64,000 bases of DNA from an uncultured bacterium (GTDB lineage: Bacteria; Patescibacteriota; Saccharimonadia; Saccharimonadales; Saccharimonadaceae): contig CAILCF010000001.1 in the NCBI GenBank assembly GCA_903832635.1, positions 1-64,000 on the forward strand, in the 5' to 3' direction. Shown in pieces: positions 47,582 to 57,384 of the stretch. Position 1 is the first letter of the stretch. Each line of letters begins with the position of its first letter. The notes under the pieces were generated by a model, which was not told the DNA's origin, ran no database searches, and worked only from the letters and a program-made list of their open reading frames with translations. A program made the translations under genes and the position numbers.

Positions 47582-47836
47582 CTATGGTGTACCGGAGGAT
47601 GTCGTAGCAGACCCTGATCCGGTCCCGTTAATTTGGACTTGAACTGCTGGATTAATGGCATTTGAATTAAAAATATCAGGATTTGGTTTATCAATCGTTG
47701 AATCAAATTTATCGATTGTTTTGACTTTGGCTGTACCGGAATAGACATCACCAAAAATACTTCTGGCAACAAAATATGATACTAAAACACTGACTGATGC
47801 TATTAGTATTATCATTGCTATATCAGCTTTTTTCAT
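47582..47836 (-). CDS. Small single-TM protein in pilus operon
   Basis: 84 aa, overlaps upstream gene end, N-terminal TM. Confidence 0.65.
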   Translation of the reverse strand: MKKADIAMIILIASVSVLVSYFVARSIFGDVYSGTAKVKTIDKFDSTIDKPNPDIFNSNAINPAVQVQINGTGSGSATTSSGTP

Positions 47837-48534
47837 TATTTAATTGCCTTATCTGTTAATTGTATACTTACTGCTGGTTCGTAAAATGCGCGACCCTGTA
47901 CTGTCATTGTTTGTTTCGAACCTTGGCTTTCTATCTTTAATGTTGTTATGTCTATTGTTCGAATTGAGTTTTCCAGATTAACCAGAGCTTGTTTTAATGC
48001 GACAGCGTCACCACTTACAGAAAATCGAAACGTAATCACGTGCTGTGAGCTGGCTAATGAGCCAGTTGGAGAAGCGTCAACAGCAGTGTCATTGGCACTT
48101 AGTGATTCGATACCAGCTACAGGATCAACCTGTAGTGATACTAATGTTAACCCGTTAATACCTGCCAATAATTTGTTCTGAAGTGACGCCCCTAATGCCA
48201 ATGAGTTGGCATCCGAAGGTAGAGCATCTAGAACCACTTGGATTGCTTGATCCTCGGGTTTTGCCTTTACGCTGATTAGTGCTTGGTTGGTGTTTAATAG
48301 GTTTACGTTTTTTTGCAGAGGTTGAACATTATTATTATTTGTCTCAAGTGTTGCTACTGTTTGATTTTTTGCGGTTAATACTTTTTCGTTAAATAATAAC
48401 ATCTGTACCAAGAAAACAACTACAACCAAAGAAATACCGACTACTACAGAGATACCGGCAACCCATAGAAACATTAATCGATTTGCCGAAGCAATTTGTG
48501 TTCTTTTTCGAATAGCTGGACCTTTAGACTGCAT
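47836..48534 (-). CDS. PilO-like protein
   Basis: Position after pilM-pilN; N-terminal TM and coiled-coil pattern. Confidence 0.65.
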   Translation of the reverse strand: MQSKGPAIRKRTQIASANRLMFLWVAGISVVVGISLVVVVFLVQMLLFNEKVLTAKNQTVATLETNNNNVQPLQKNVNLLNTNQALISVKAKPEDQAIQVVLDALPSDANSLALGASLQNKLLAGINGLTLVSLQVDPVAGIESLSANDTAVDASPTGSLASSQHVITFRFSVSGDAVALKQALVNLENSIRTIDITTLKIESQGSKQTMTVQGRAFYEPAVSIQLTDKAIK

Positions 48535-48535
48535 A

Positions 48536-49258
48536 TTAATTACTCCCCGTTAGATCTTTGGCAGCATCAGTAAAAAAGCTTTGTGGAACTCCTAAGTGTG
48601 AATCGGTGACGTCACCGTGGGTAGATACAACAATTGATACGTTTTTGGTTTTAGGTGAGAATAATTCAGGTGCGTATTCAAAACTGATAGTGAACCTTAA
48701 CACCTTAGCCCCAGATGAATCTTCACCATAGCTAGTATTACTGGTACTGATGTTGGAGGCTAGTTTTTTCCCATTATTATCGCTATTAGTATATTTTATA
48801 TACGCCCCATCGATTGTCTTTTTAAAAACCTCAACCGCTGCATAACTATTTGCTGCCTGCCCGTTGATGGTAATAGTATTCGTCGTGGAATCAATAGTCA
48901 TGTCAGATATAAGAATAGTGTTTGGGGCAGGAGGAATAATCGCAGTTAATAGGTCAAAAGTGCGTGAATTAACCTTTTTATCGTTATTTAGTGTCGTAAT
49001 TTTTGTAAGTTGATTCTGTATAGTAAGTGTTTTTGAAAGATCGGGAACGCTTAGCAACGTTTTACTTTTCGAATCAATTTGTCCGTCTGCGAATAGACTT
49101 CTGGCTGTTTGAACTCCAAAGACATATACGGCTAGCAAAACCACAACTCCAACCGATACTATCCCAACAAAAATAGCACCAGTAATAACTTTGGTACGAA
49201 CCTGTTGAGCCTTTATTAATTCTTGTTTAACATCGGGAACCAGATTAATCTCTATCAT
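48536..49258 (-). CDS. PilN-like protein
   Basis: MIEINLVPDVKQELIKAQQVRTKV start typical of PilN. Confidence 0.8.
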   Translation of the reverse strand: MIEINLVPDVKQELIKAQQVRTKVITGAIFVGIVSVGVVVLLAVYVFGVQTARSLFADGQIDSKSKTLLSVPDLSKTLTIQNQLTKITTLNNDKKVNSRTFDLLTAIIPPAPNTILISDMTIDSTTNTITINGQAANSYAAVEVFKKTIDGAYIKYTNSDNNGKKLASNISTSNTSYGEDSSGAKVLRFTISFEYAPELFSPKTKNVSIVVSTHGDVTDSHLGVPQSFFTDAAKDLTGSN

Positions 49259-50316
49259 TTTGCATTCCTTCGCTGGGCCAAACCAATAACCGTTGCAAAT
49301 TCGGATGCTATTGCACTTAGCTGTTGTTGGTCAGACTGACTAACCCGAACTTTTTGCCATGGATTTGCAATTGTTGACGTAACACTGGTTTTAGCAGTAA
49401 TGTATTCGCCAAATTGTGGCACAACCGCTGCAAAACCGGACAATAAGATACCTCCTACCGGTGTATTCGGATATCGAGTTTGGAAAAATTTGATTGATTT
49501 CACTAGTTCTGACGCGAAATTATCCAAAGTCGCCTCTATGGCACGATAAACTTGACCTTCTAGCCTGTCCGGAGCAAGTCCGAATTTCAGAATAAACTGA
49601 CGAGCTTGGTCTTCTTGGACATTAAGATTTTGAACTGCTGCTTTGACCAATGACTTAAGCCCTGTTGGAATGTTTCGTACAAGTCGCGGTGTGTCACCGA
49701 ATGTAATTGCCAAATCCGTTGAAAGTTCACCAACATCGATAATTAATCGAGCATCCTGAACACCGGATGGTAATAGTGACCGAATCATAGCAATAGGGTC
49801 CGGTTCGGCGGCAATCACATTAAATCCTAATCCTTCGATAAATTCTAATCGTTCCTCAGAGTAACTGTTAGCAGTGCTGGCCAGCAGTACTTCTTGTTGT
49901 TGCGGATTGTGAAGTGATTGCCCCAGCGGTGCCCAATCAACTTTGGCATCATCAATTGACATTGGAATATATTGGTCAATTTGATATTTTATCGTGCTTT
50001 TTAATTCAGCCTCGCCCATCGTTGGTACATCAATCACAGTAGTGAAAGTTTTACTGGATGGCAAGCCAATCGCAACGTTTTTTTCACTGATTCCACTTTG
50101 ACCGACTGCAGTCATAATAATTTCACCTAAGCGTCGCATACTCTCAGCCGAGTTACTGCTGGTAACTTTTTCGTCAACCGGAGCATACCCATAATGCGCT
50201 AAACTCCAGCTATCTTGTCCGGTTTGAGATAATTGGACTACCCTAACGGCGTTCGTACCGATGTCTAATGCAAAAAAGCTGCCCAATCCTTTTAGTATTG
50301 CCATATTGCCTTTCAT
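49255..50316 (-). CDS. pilM: PilM-like actin-fold protein
   Basis: FALDIGTNAVRVVQLSQTG, IDVGELSTDLAI. Confidence 0.88.
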   Translation of the reverse strand: MKGNMAILKGLGSFFALDIGTNAVRVVQLSQTGQDSWSLAHYGYAPVDEKVTSSNSAESMRRLGEIIMTAVGQSGISEKNVAIGLPSSKTFTTVIDVPTMGEAELKSTIKYQIDQYIPMSIDDAKVDWAPLGQSLHNPQQQEVLLASTANSYSEERLEFIEGLGFNVIAAEPDPIAMIRSLLPSGVQDARLIIDVGELSTDLAITFGDTPRLVRNIPTGLKSLVKAAVQNLNVQEDQARQFILKFGLAPDRLEGQVYRAIEATLDNFASELVKSIKFFQTRYPNTPVGGILLSGFAAVVPQFGEYITAKTSVTSTIANPWQKVRVSQSDQQQLSAIASEFATVIGLAQRRNAK

Positions 50317-50359
50317 TATACAGAAGCATTAGCATTAAAAGCAAGCAAATTCCCAAATT

Positions 50360-53008
50360 CTAAAGTCTAGGTGGTAATTCGGTGTTATAAACTGTTTGGA
50401 TGTAGTTTTTTGTTGTTGAATGAGACATAGCCCATAAGTAGGCATCAGCCCGTAGGTTAAAGGTTTCGGCTGCTTCACCCATACTGGCAGCTTCGGAGCC
50501 GTATGTGCGCCACAGATACAAGTGATTAGTCATGACCGGTCCATTAACGACAAGTTTGTTGTCACAAACGCCAGTTGAGGTCCCCTGTACATCACAGGTG
50601 TAAATTGAACCCGTACCGGTAGGTGTTGTTGCGACTAACCAGGCATCAACTCGGTGGACTCCATTAACACCACTAGGTCCATTATTAATGATGATTTTGT
50701 TGGCAATAATCACCAGTTGAGGCAGTTGGTTAATACTTGTATATGGTCCATTGCTGTAGGTTTGATCGCCGTTTATTGTAACGGTCCCGCTGGCTTTAAT
50801 GACAACGGTTTTACCGGCAGGTAAATCACTCTGGTTTAGAGTTATATCGGTGGCATTATAGGTATTGTCGGCAACGCTTGGCAGGCTACTAGGTGCAACC
50901 GAGCCTGAAATGGGATTACCTGTCCCCGGGAAACTAGCTGCCACGTTTGGCATATTAGCGGCATTAGTATAACTGCCTGGCGCAGTTGTATTGTCACAGG
51001 AAGAATAACCTAGTTTTGTATTTGTAAAACTAAGTTTGCTGTAGTCACAAACAGAAGTTATGCTACCATTTCCGGTTGGACCGGCAAAAGCCGCCCCCGA
51101 CGCAGCGCCACTTATACCACCACTGGCAATAATGCCATATTCCGCCCAACTGCCGTAGGTGTTGCCGGCTTTAGTGGAGGTGCTGGTTGTAACATTTCCA
51201 GTAACTATTAAATCGCCGGCCCAGATTTGAGTTTTAGGTTTCTTGCCGATGACAAGACAGTTTGGTGCTGAATGCGCCCACCTTGAATCCTGTACCCCCA
51301 TCGCGTAGGCACGTGGTTGAACTGAAAATGCAAAACAAATCTTGGATCCCGTAGCAAGATCACCAACAACAACCGAATTCGCTGAAAGCACATCACCACT
51401 ATGAACGCTGCCGCCTACATCAAAAACAGAAGATCCCGGATTGATTATCGAGCAAGTCACCCCAGCGCCAACAAAATATGAACAAGGAGTAGTGCCTAAC
51501 AAAGAGAAACCTCCCGATTGGTTCGGCACAGAAACTCCTGGTTGAATAATTAGTTGAGTTAGTTGCCACGGTGTATTGGCACTCCTCGTTGGGTTTGCCG
51601 GTGGGGCTTGGTTGCTGACTGTTGGGGTAACTTGAACTGTCGCGCCAGATTCAATTATATTATTGGCGTCTGTCCCAACTCCGGGTATTAACGTGTAGTT
51701 ATATGGTACAAAGGCACAAGCTGATACTGATATTGCACTGTTATCGTTCCACGCCCGAGGTGACGCCACAGTGCTTCGGCATAGGTTTTGGTTAACATCG
51801 TCCTGAGTAACTGCATGGGACGAAGTAGAAACTGGACTTGGTTTAGTCGTACCTGCAACAAAACCCGATGATATAACGCCCCCTCCACCAGTACCAGTCC
51901 CTAAATAGCCGCTATTTTGCCAATAATAACTAACGCTCTTATCTGTGTTGTCTGGGCCATTGTTTGTAACCGAATGCGTCCAACTCACAGTCTGCCCCGG
52001 TAAGGCTGTTGGCGTATTAATAGTGATGTTCGGTGTTACTGACCATTGAGCTACGCGCGCCCAATGCGCATAGAGTGTATCGTCGTTATCCATTGACTTT
52101 GAAATTTTTTGGTTTCCTCCCGCAGTAAACCAACCGAGAAATGTGTATGTGCCGTCCGGCCATACTGGCGTGGGAAACGAGTTTGCCGTGCTTTGGTATA
52201 CATACTCTCTTAATAAATTGACACCGGACATATGCGACACAAGTGTATCACTATCGGCAGGTGTATCAGCAACACTGCCACCATTCGGGTCAAAGGTTAG
52301 AGTGCGGTACTCTTTCTGTTTCGGACCACTATACCAATACTCATGGCCACTGGTATGGTAGGGGGGGCTGCCAGGATATGTATTATCTAATATTATATGA
52401 AAGTCACCAGCATCTCCGCGGGTAAAGTAAATTAGTAATGAACAGGAAGTTGTATAATGTGGGTTAGGGGTGTCACAAACCCCTGGGGCTACTTTAGCAG
52501 TTGCGTTTTGGGTGCCATTAGGGTTACCTATAGTACTTGCTCCATGATCGACAATTTTGCCTCTACCGATGTCAATTGTCTCTGAATTATCAAAATCCCC
52601 TATTACGTATGATATATTTGCTTGTTGAAACCATGCATCGTTATTGACACCTGTGTGTTCTTGGATTGACAATCCCCTACAATTATTAAAAGTTAATACT
52701 GAGTTGAAATCGTGTGCGACTACATTATTACCGCTGTCGCATCCAGTACCATTAGTCGTAATCTGGGGTAAAAAAGGTTTCATCACCCAGTTTGGCGAAG
52801 AAGGGGTAGTAGATTCGTTGGAAATTACGGTCTTCGTACCATCTTTCACAAACACTTTGTAGTATCTTGGGACTTGACTGTCCCATAGTGATGCCGCATC
52901 ATCTTGCCATGTTGCAGACGTTGGCGTTGCATAAAGCAAGCAAGAACCCAATATGCTTAGTATAAAGAATAATAAGCTAAGAGTGGTAGTTTTCAGTAAT
53001 CTTTTCAT
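50360..53008 (-). CDS. 882-aa secreted protein with Listeria-Bacteroides (Flg_new) repeat-like and DUF11-like segments
   Basis: N-terminal signal segment; PDGTYTFLGWFTAGGNQKISKSMDNDDTLYAHW; immediately upstream of pilM on the same strand. Confidence 0.8.
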   Translation of the reverse strand: MKRLLKTTTLSLLFFILSILGSCLLYATPTSATWQDDAASLWDSQVPRYYKVFVKDGTKTVISNESTTPSSPNWVMKPFLPQITTNGTGCDSGNNVVAHDFNSVLTFNNCRGLSIQEHTGVNNDAWFQQANISYVIGDFDNSETIDIGRGKIVDHGASTIGNPNGTQNATAKVAPGVCDTPNPHYTTSCSLLIYFTRGDAGDFHIILDNTYPGSPPYHTSGHEYWYSGPKQKEYRTLTFDPNGGSVADTPADSDTLVSHMSGVNLLREYVYQSTANSFPTPVWPDGTYTFLGWFTAGGNQKISKSMDNDDTLYAHWARVAQWSVTPNITINTPTALPGQTVSWTHSVTNNGPDNTDKSVSYYWQNSGYLGTGTGGGGVISSGFVAGTTKPSPVSTSSHAVTQDDVNQNLCRSTVASPRAWNDNSAISVSACAFVPYNYTLIPGVGTDANNIIESGATVQVTPTVSNQAPPANPTRSANTPWQLTQLIIQPGVSVPNQSGGFSLLGTTPCSYFVGAGVTCSIINPGSSVFDVGGSVHSGDVLSANSVVVGDLATGSKICFAFSVQPRAYAMGVQDSRWAHSAPNCLVIGKKPKTQIWAGDLIVTGNVTTSTSTKAGNTYGSWAEYGIIASGGISGAASGAAFAGPTGNGSITSVCDYSKLSFTNTKLGYSSCDNTTAPGSYTNAANMPNVAASFPGTGNPISGSVAPSSLPSVADNTYNATDITLNQSDLPAGKTVVIKASGTVTINGDQTYSNGPYTSINQLPQLVIIANKIIINNGPSGVNGVHRVDAWLVATTPTGTGSIYTCDVQGTSTGVCDNKLVVNGPVMTNHLYLWRTYGSEAASMGEAAETFNLRADAYLWAMSHSTTKNYIQTVYNTELPPRL

Positions 53009-53739
53009 TGCCCTCCTCCCGCAAGCTTGTCTTTCAACACCAAAAAGTCTTCAGTTTGTTCATATTCATATCCTAGGGTTGCATTTTTGTATTCAGCAGT
53101 CGCACGAGAATGAGATTCTGGATTATTAGCAAGACCCAGATACAAATCGATATATTTTAGTTGATCGTTGGTGGTGACTATTGGTTTACCATCAGAGCCA
53201 GTAAACTTGTTCAGCATAATAAACTGATAGTTGTAAACAAGTTTCGCGTACAGCTTAGCTTTCCAATAGTTTACTTGGGCTTGATCCGGCGTTCCTGATC
53301 CAGTATTAAACCAGAGTTCATTCTCATGATTAGCCAAGAAATCTTGGATAAAATCAGTTAGTTGATTTGGCCGCGATTTATTTGTAGTGTTATCCAAAAC
53401 ACCAGCTAATTGATAGACGGTTTCGAATGGATTCTGCTTGGCAGCAATTTGGTTATCAATCTCGGCCGTTAATCCTTTGTTAAGATTATCGACTGAAGCT
53501 TTGGAAGTACTAGGGGTTAACTCAACCTTGGGATTATCAAGATCTTTGACGGTAAGTACTTTTTGCGTGCCAGAGTTGTCCTTGGAGATATTAATAATTT
53601 TAGTGATTAATAAGAAGCTAATGGCAACTACAACCACAACGACGATGGTCGCAATCACTCCAATAATCAACCACTTTTTCTTAGTAAAAGATTTGTGTGC
53701 TTTGAATTGTGGGTTTTCTTTTTTGGATTTATCCGCCAC
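53005..53739 (-). CDS. Hypothetical single-TM exported protein
   Basis: KKWLIIGVIATIVVVVVVAISFLLITKII; overlaps start of next gene by 4 nt. Confidence 0.7.
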   Translation of the reverse strand: MADKSKKENPQFKAHKSFTKKKWLIIGVIATIVVVVVVAISFLLITKIINISKDNSGTQKVLTVKDLDNPKVELTPSTSKASVDNLNKGLTAEIDNQIAAKQNPFETVYQLAGVLDNTTNKSRPNQLTDFIQDFLANHENELWFNTGSGTPDQAQVNYWKAKLYAKLVYNYQFIMLNKFTGSDGKPIVTTNDQLKYIDLYLGLANNPESHSRATAEYKNATLGYEYEQTEDFLVLKDKLAGGGQ

Positions 53740-53850
53740 TGATAATATTCCTTATGTTTACATTACATATAATAATAGCATGTTAGAGAAAAAACAACGA
53801 CGAAACAATATAGACTCGATTATTTTTATCACCTCTGTTAGTATATATGT

Positions 53851-54927
53851 ATGACTTTATCTATTGGAATAGTCGGTTTGCCTAACGTCGGTAAATCAAC
53901 CCTTTTTAACGCATTAACTAATAACGATATATTGGCGGCTAATTATCCGTTCGCAACTATTGAACCAAATACCGGCATAGTCCCCGTGCCTGATGAAAGA
54001 TTGGAAAAATTAGCACAATTATATGATACTAATAAAATAATTCCTGCAACGGTGACCTTTGTTGATATTGCCGGTTTAGTTGCCGGTGCCAGTAAAGGTG
54101 AAGGGTTAGGTAATAAGTTTTTAGCAAATATACGTGGTTGTGATGCCATCGTTCACATTGTTCGCGCATTCCATGATGACAATGTTATTCATGTTTCCGA
54201 AAAAATAAATCCTCGTGATGATGTTGACATTATTAATACCGAACTTATTCTGGCTGATATTCAAACAATTGAAACTAGATTGGTGAAATCACGCAAAGAC
54301 GCCAAAGCCAATCCTAAATTAAAAGTTGTTGCTGATTACCTGACAGAATTAGTTGATAAATTAAAAACTGGCACTCCACTATCATCGATTGCCAATTTAA
54401 ATCTGGAAATTATTTCTGATTTAAATTTATTAACCGCAAAGCCTGTTATATATGTATTTAATGTTGACGAAGAAACATTAGCAAGTTCGGATAAAAAAGA
54501 TGATTTATCAAAACTAGTATTACCAGCCCGAACTATTTTTGTATGCGCAAAATTAGAAGACGAATTAAAGGCATTAACCCCATCGGAATCAGCAGAACTG
54601 CTGGCTACATATGGAGTTAAAGAAACGGGACTAATGCAATTAATCCATGCGGCTTACGATATTTTGGGATTACAAAGTTACTTGACTGCAGGGCCAAAAG
54701 AAGTCCGGGCTTGGACAATTAAAAAAGGTGCAACCGCTCCGCAAGCCGCTGGCGTAATCCATGGTGATTTTGAACGCGGTTTTATTGCCGCTGAAATTGT
54801 TGATTACGATGATTTAATTACAGCCGGCTCAAAAGCCACAGCCCGCTCATCCGGAAAAATGCGAACGGAAGGCAAAACTTACGTTATGCTAACGAATGAT
54901 GTCGTTGAATTCCGATTTAATGTTTAG
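53851..54927 (+). CDS. ychF: Ribosome-associated GTPase/ATPase YchF
   Basis: IGIVGLPNVGKSTLFNALTNN, NYPFATIEPN, TGS-like C-terminus. Confidence 0.95.
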   Translation: MTLSIGIVGLPNVGKSTLFNALTNNDILAANYPFATIEPNTGIVPVPDERLEKLAQLYDTNKIIPATVTFVDIAGLVAGASKGEGLGNKFLANIRGCDAIVHIVRAFHDDNVIHVSEKINPRDDVDIINTELILADIQTIETRLVKSRKDAKANPKLKVVADYLTELVDKLKTGTPLSSIANLNLEIISDLNLLTAKPVIYVFNVDEETLASSDKKDDLSKLVLPARTIFVCAKLEDELKALTPSESAELLATYGVKETGLMQLIHAAYDILGLQSYLTAGPKEVRAWTIKKGATAPQAAGVIHGDFERGFIAAEIVDYDDLITAGSKATARSSGKMRTEGKTYVMLTNDVVEFRFNV

Positions 54928-55645
54928 TTGATTTAATTAATAGATAAAAACGTTCTTGATTGCCTTTTGCACCGGCGACATCGCTGTCGCGTTTATCTGA
55001 AATTACAAAATATTTTTTTGACCAATCTTCGAAATCGCGTAAAATCTGACGGCGGATAGAATCATTTTTTATTATGCCCTTATTAATCTGGTCTTTACCT
55101 GCTTCGAACTGTGGCTTTACCATCGCAACAATTTGAGTTTTTTCGTCCGACAATGATTCATATATATATGGCAAAATATCACGCAGGCTAATAAATGATA
55201 CGTCAATCACAACGATGTCCGGTTTCGTGTCTGTATGAAAATCACGAATATCAGTTTTTTCATGCAGTTCGATTCGTTTATCACCACGCAACCTTGGATG
55301 AAGTTGTTCGGTCCCGACATCAACTGCATATACTTTTTTTGCACCGCCGCGAAGCGCAAAATCAGTAAAACCACCCGTGCTGCTGCCTACATCCAAGACG
55401 ATTTTATCTTTAAAATCTAATTTCAGTTTTTCGGCAACCGATTCTAATTTTAGCCCGGCTCGGCTGACATATTGGTTTTCGACTAGCAGTTTAATGTCAG
55501 CATTCGTATCAACAAAATGTCCGGACTTTGTGATTACCCGACCATCGACAGTTACTTTGCCTAGTTTTATCCAGCTTTCCGATTGTGAGCGACTTGTTGC
55601 CAGTCCCATCTGGGTCAAAACAATGTCGAGTCTTTGTTTTGTCAT
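54917..55645 (-). CDS. tlyA: TlyA family rRNA methyltransferase
   Basis: RLDIVLTQMGLATSRSQSESWIKLGKVTVDG; DVGSSTGGFTDFALRGGA. Confidence 0.92.
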   Translation of the reverse strand: MTKQRLDIVLTQMGLATSRSQSESWIKLGKVTVDGRVITKSGHFVDTNADIKLLVENQYVSRAGLKLESVAEKLKLDFKDKIVLDVGSSTGGFTDFALRGGAKKVYAVDVGTEQLHPRLRGDKRIELHEKTDIRDFHTDTKPDIVVIDVSFISLRDILPYIYESLSDEKTQIVAMVKPQFEAGKDQINKGIIKNDSIRRQILRDFEDWSKKYFVISDKRDSDVAGAKGNQERFYLLIKSTKH

Positions 55646-55647
55646 TA

Positions 55648-56214
55648 TTAACCTTTTTTACGTTCGCGATAATCGCCAGTCGAAGTATCGACTGATATAA
55701 TATCACCGGTTTTTATAAATGCCGGGACCTTGACTGTCAATCCGGTTTCGAGTTTTGCTTCTTTTAGAACGCTGCCACTGGTATCACCTTTGACGACGCT
55801 TTCAGTGTAAGTTACTTTCAAATAGATATTTTTAGGTAACTCGACATTAATAATTTTTCCGTTAAAGAATTGAAGGTTAACATTCTCGCCTTCTTTTAAA
55901 TAGCCCGAGACTTCGTCGACAATATCAGCTGACAACTCGAATTGTTCGAATGTTTCCGGATCCATAAAATGATAACTTGAACCGTCATTATATAAATATT
56001 GAACGGAACGGTTTGATACTTCGGCTGAGTCAATTCTTTCTTGGCCCTTGAAAGTTTTTGGGATGACGCTGCCATCTATCAAGTTTTTAACTTTTACATT
56101 AACAATACTACCGCCTCGGCCCATTACTTTTTGATTGTATTCCATTACTCGAAAAGGCTTGCCGTCAATTTGAACGACAACGCCTTTTTTCAGTTCCGTT
56201 GGCTGATAGGCCAT
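55648..56214 (-). CDS. efp: Elongation factor P
   Basis: LKKGVVVQIDGKPFRVMEYNQKVMGRGGSIVNVKVKNL. Confidence 0.94.
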   Translation of the reverse strand: MAYQPTELKKGVVVQIDGKPFRVMEYNQKVMGRGGSIVNVKVKNLIDGSVIPKTFKGQERIDSAEVSNRSVQYLYNDGSSYHFMDPETFEQFELSADIVDEVSGYLKEGENVNLQFFNGKIINVELPKNIYLKVTYTESVVKGDTSGSVLKEAKLETGLTVKVPAFIKTGDIISVDTSTGDYRERKKG

Positions 56215-56218
56215 ATAT

Positions 56219-56422
56219 TTACCTTGAAATTACAAACGGTAATAGTGCCAGGTGCCTGGCGCGTTTTATCGCAACTGCCAATTGGCGTTGCTGTTTGGCG
56301 CTAAGTCCGGTTTTGCCGATTTGCTTGATTTGTCCGTAAATGTCGACAAATCGTTGCAAAGTTCGAACGTCTTTGTAGTCAAAATATACCGGTGTGTCTT
56401 TTTTGAATCTTTTAATTGCCAT
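56219..56422 (-). CDS. rpsR: Ribosomal protein bS18
   Basis: [50 protein letters not shown]. Confidence 0.95.
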   Translation of the reverse strand: MAIKRFKKDTPVYFDYKDVRTLQRFVDIYGQIKQIGKTGLSAKQQRQLAVAIKRARHLALLPFVISR

Positions 56423-56451
56423 ATTTTACTCCTTTCGCCGTACGGCGAACC

Positions 56452-56901
56452 TTAGAAAGGTATTTCGCTTAAATCAATTGGTTTGTCGTCGATGTCTTCA
56501 ATTATGACGTCTTCGGACTTTTTACTTTTCGCTGGGCTATCTGAAGCTTCAGTTTGCCTAGCACCGTCATTTGGACCATCCAAAAAAGTGACATCGCTAG
56601 CAGTTACTTCAATTCGACTTTGTTTTTTACCAGTTTCTTTATCGTCCCATCGGTCTTGTCGCAAACGTCCTTGGACCAATACACGTCGACCCTTTGAAAG
56701 GTACTGCATTACTAATTCGCCAAGTTTTTCCCATGCATTTACATTGAAGAAGTCGGCAGTATCTCCGCCGTCGACGGATTGGCCGCCGCGATCAACTGCA
56801 ATACTGAAGCTGACAATAGATTTACCAGTACCGGTTGTTCGTTGTTCCGGGTCACGGGTCAATCGACCCATCAGAATAACTTGATTAACACTTTTTGCCA
56901 T
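56452..56901 (-). CDS. ssb: Single-stranded DNA-binding protein
   Basis: NQVILMGRLTRDPEQRTTGTGKSIVSFSIAVDR; acidic C-terminal tail IDLSEIPF. Confidence 0.95.
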   Translation of the reverse strand: MAKSVNQVILMGRLTRDPEQRTTGTGKSIVSFSIAVDRGGQSVDGGDTADFFNVNAWEKLGELVMQYLSKGRRVLVQGRLRQDRWDDKETGKKQSRIEVTASDVTFLDGPNDGARQTEASDSPAKSKKSEDVIIEDIDDKPIDLSEIPF

Positions 56902-56905
56902 CTGC

Positions 56906-57265
56906 TTACTCCTTCTCTTCGGCGTCAGCTTTTTCTGGTGACGCGGCGTTTAATTTTGCTTCCTCTAAAATCTTACGATTCTTTTCATCGACTTTGACTA
57001 ATAAATAACGTAAAATTTCGTCAGTTATATTGAAAATACCGCTAATTTTTATTGGAGCATCAGCCGGTAATTTAATATCAAAATAAACATAGACGGCAAA
57101 ATCCTCTTTTTTAATTCTATACGCTAATTTCTTTTTGCCCCAGTTATCTTCACTGACGATTTCGCCGCCAGCTTTGGTGATAATTCCACGAATTTTATTA
57201 AGTGGTGTTTCTAGGTCGACCTCTAGGTCGGGATGGATAAGAACCGTTAGTTCATATTCCTTCAT
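56906..57265 (-). CDS. rpsF: Ribosomal protein bS6
   Basis: KEYELTVLIHPDLE...WGKKKLAYRIKKEDFAVYVYFDIKLPADAPIKI. Confidence 0.93.
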   Translation of the reverse strand: MKEYELTVLIHPDLEVDLETPLNKIRGIITKAGGEIVSEDNWGKKKLAYRIKKEDFAVYVYFDIKLPADAPIKISGIFNITDEILRYLLVKVDEKNRKILEEAKLNAASPEKADAEEKE

Positions 57266-57384
57266 ATTTGATTTCCTCCTCTGGAATCCTTACACGTTGC
57301 CTCGCATATTACGTGTTTGATGCTTGTACCTAATACAAGCTGAGTTAATAACACCTTAATTATACCATGTTATCTGATACGGCG

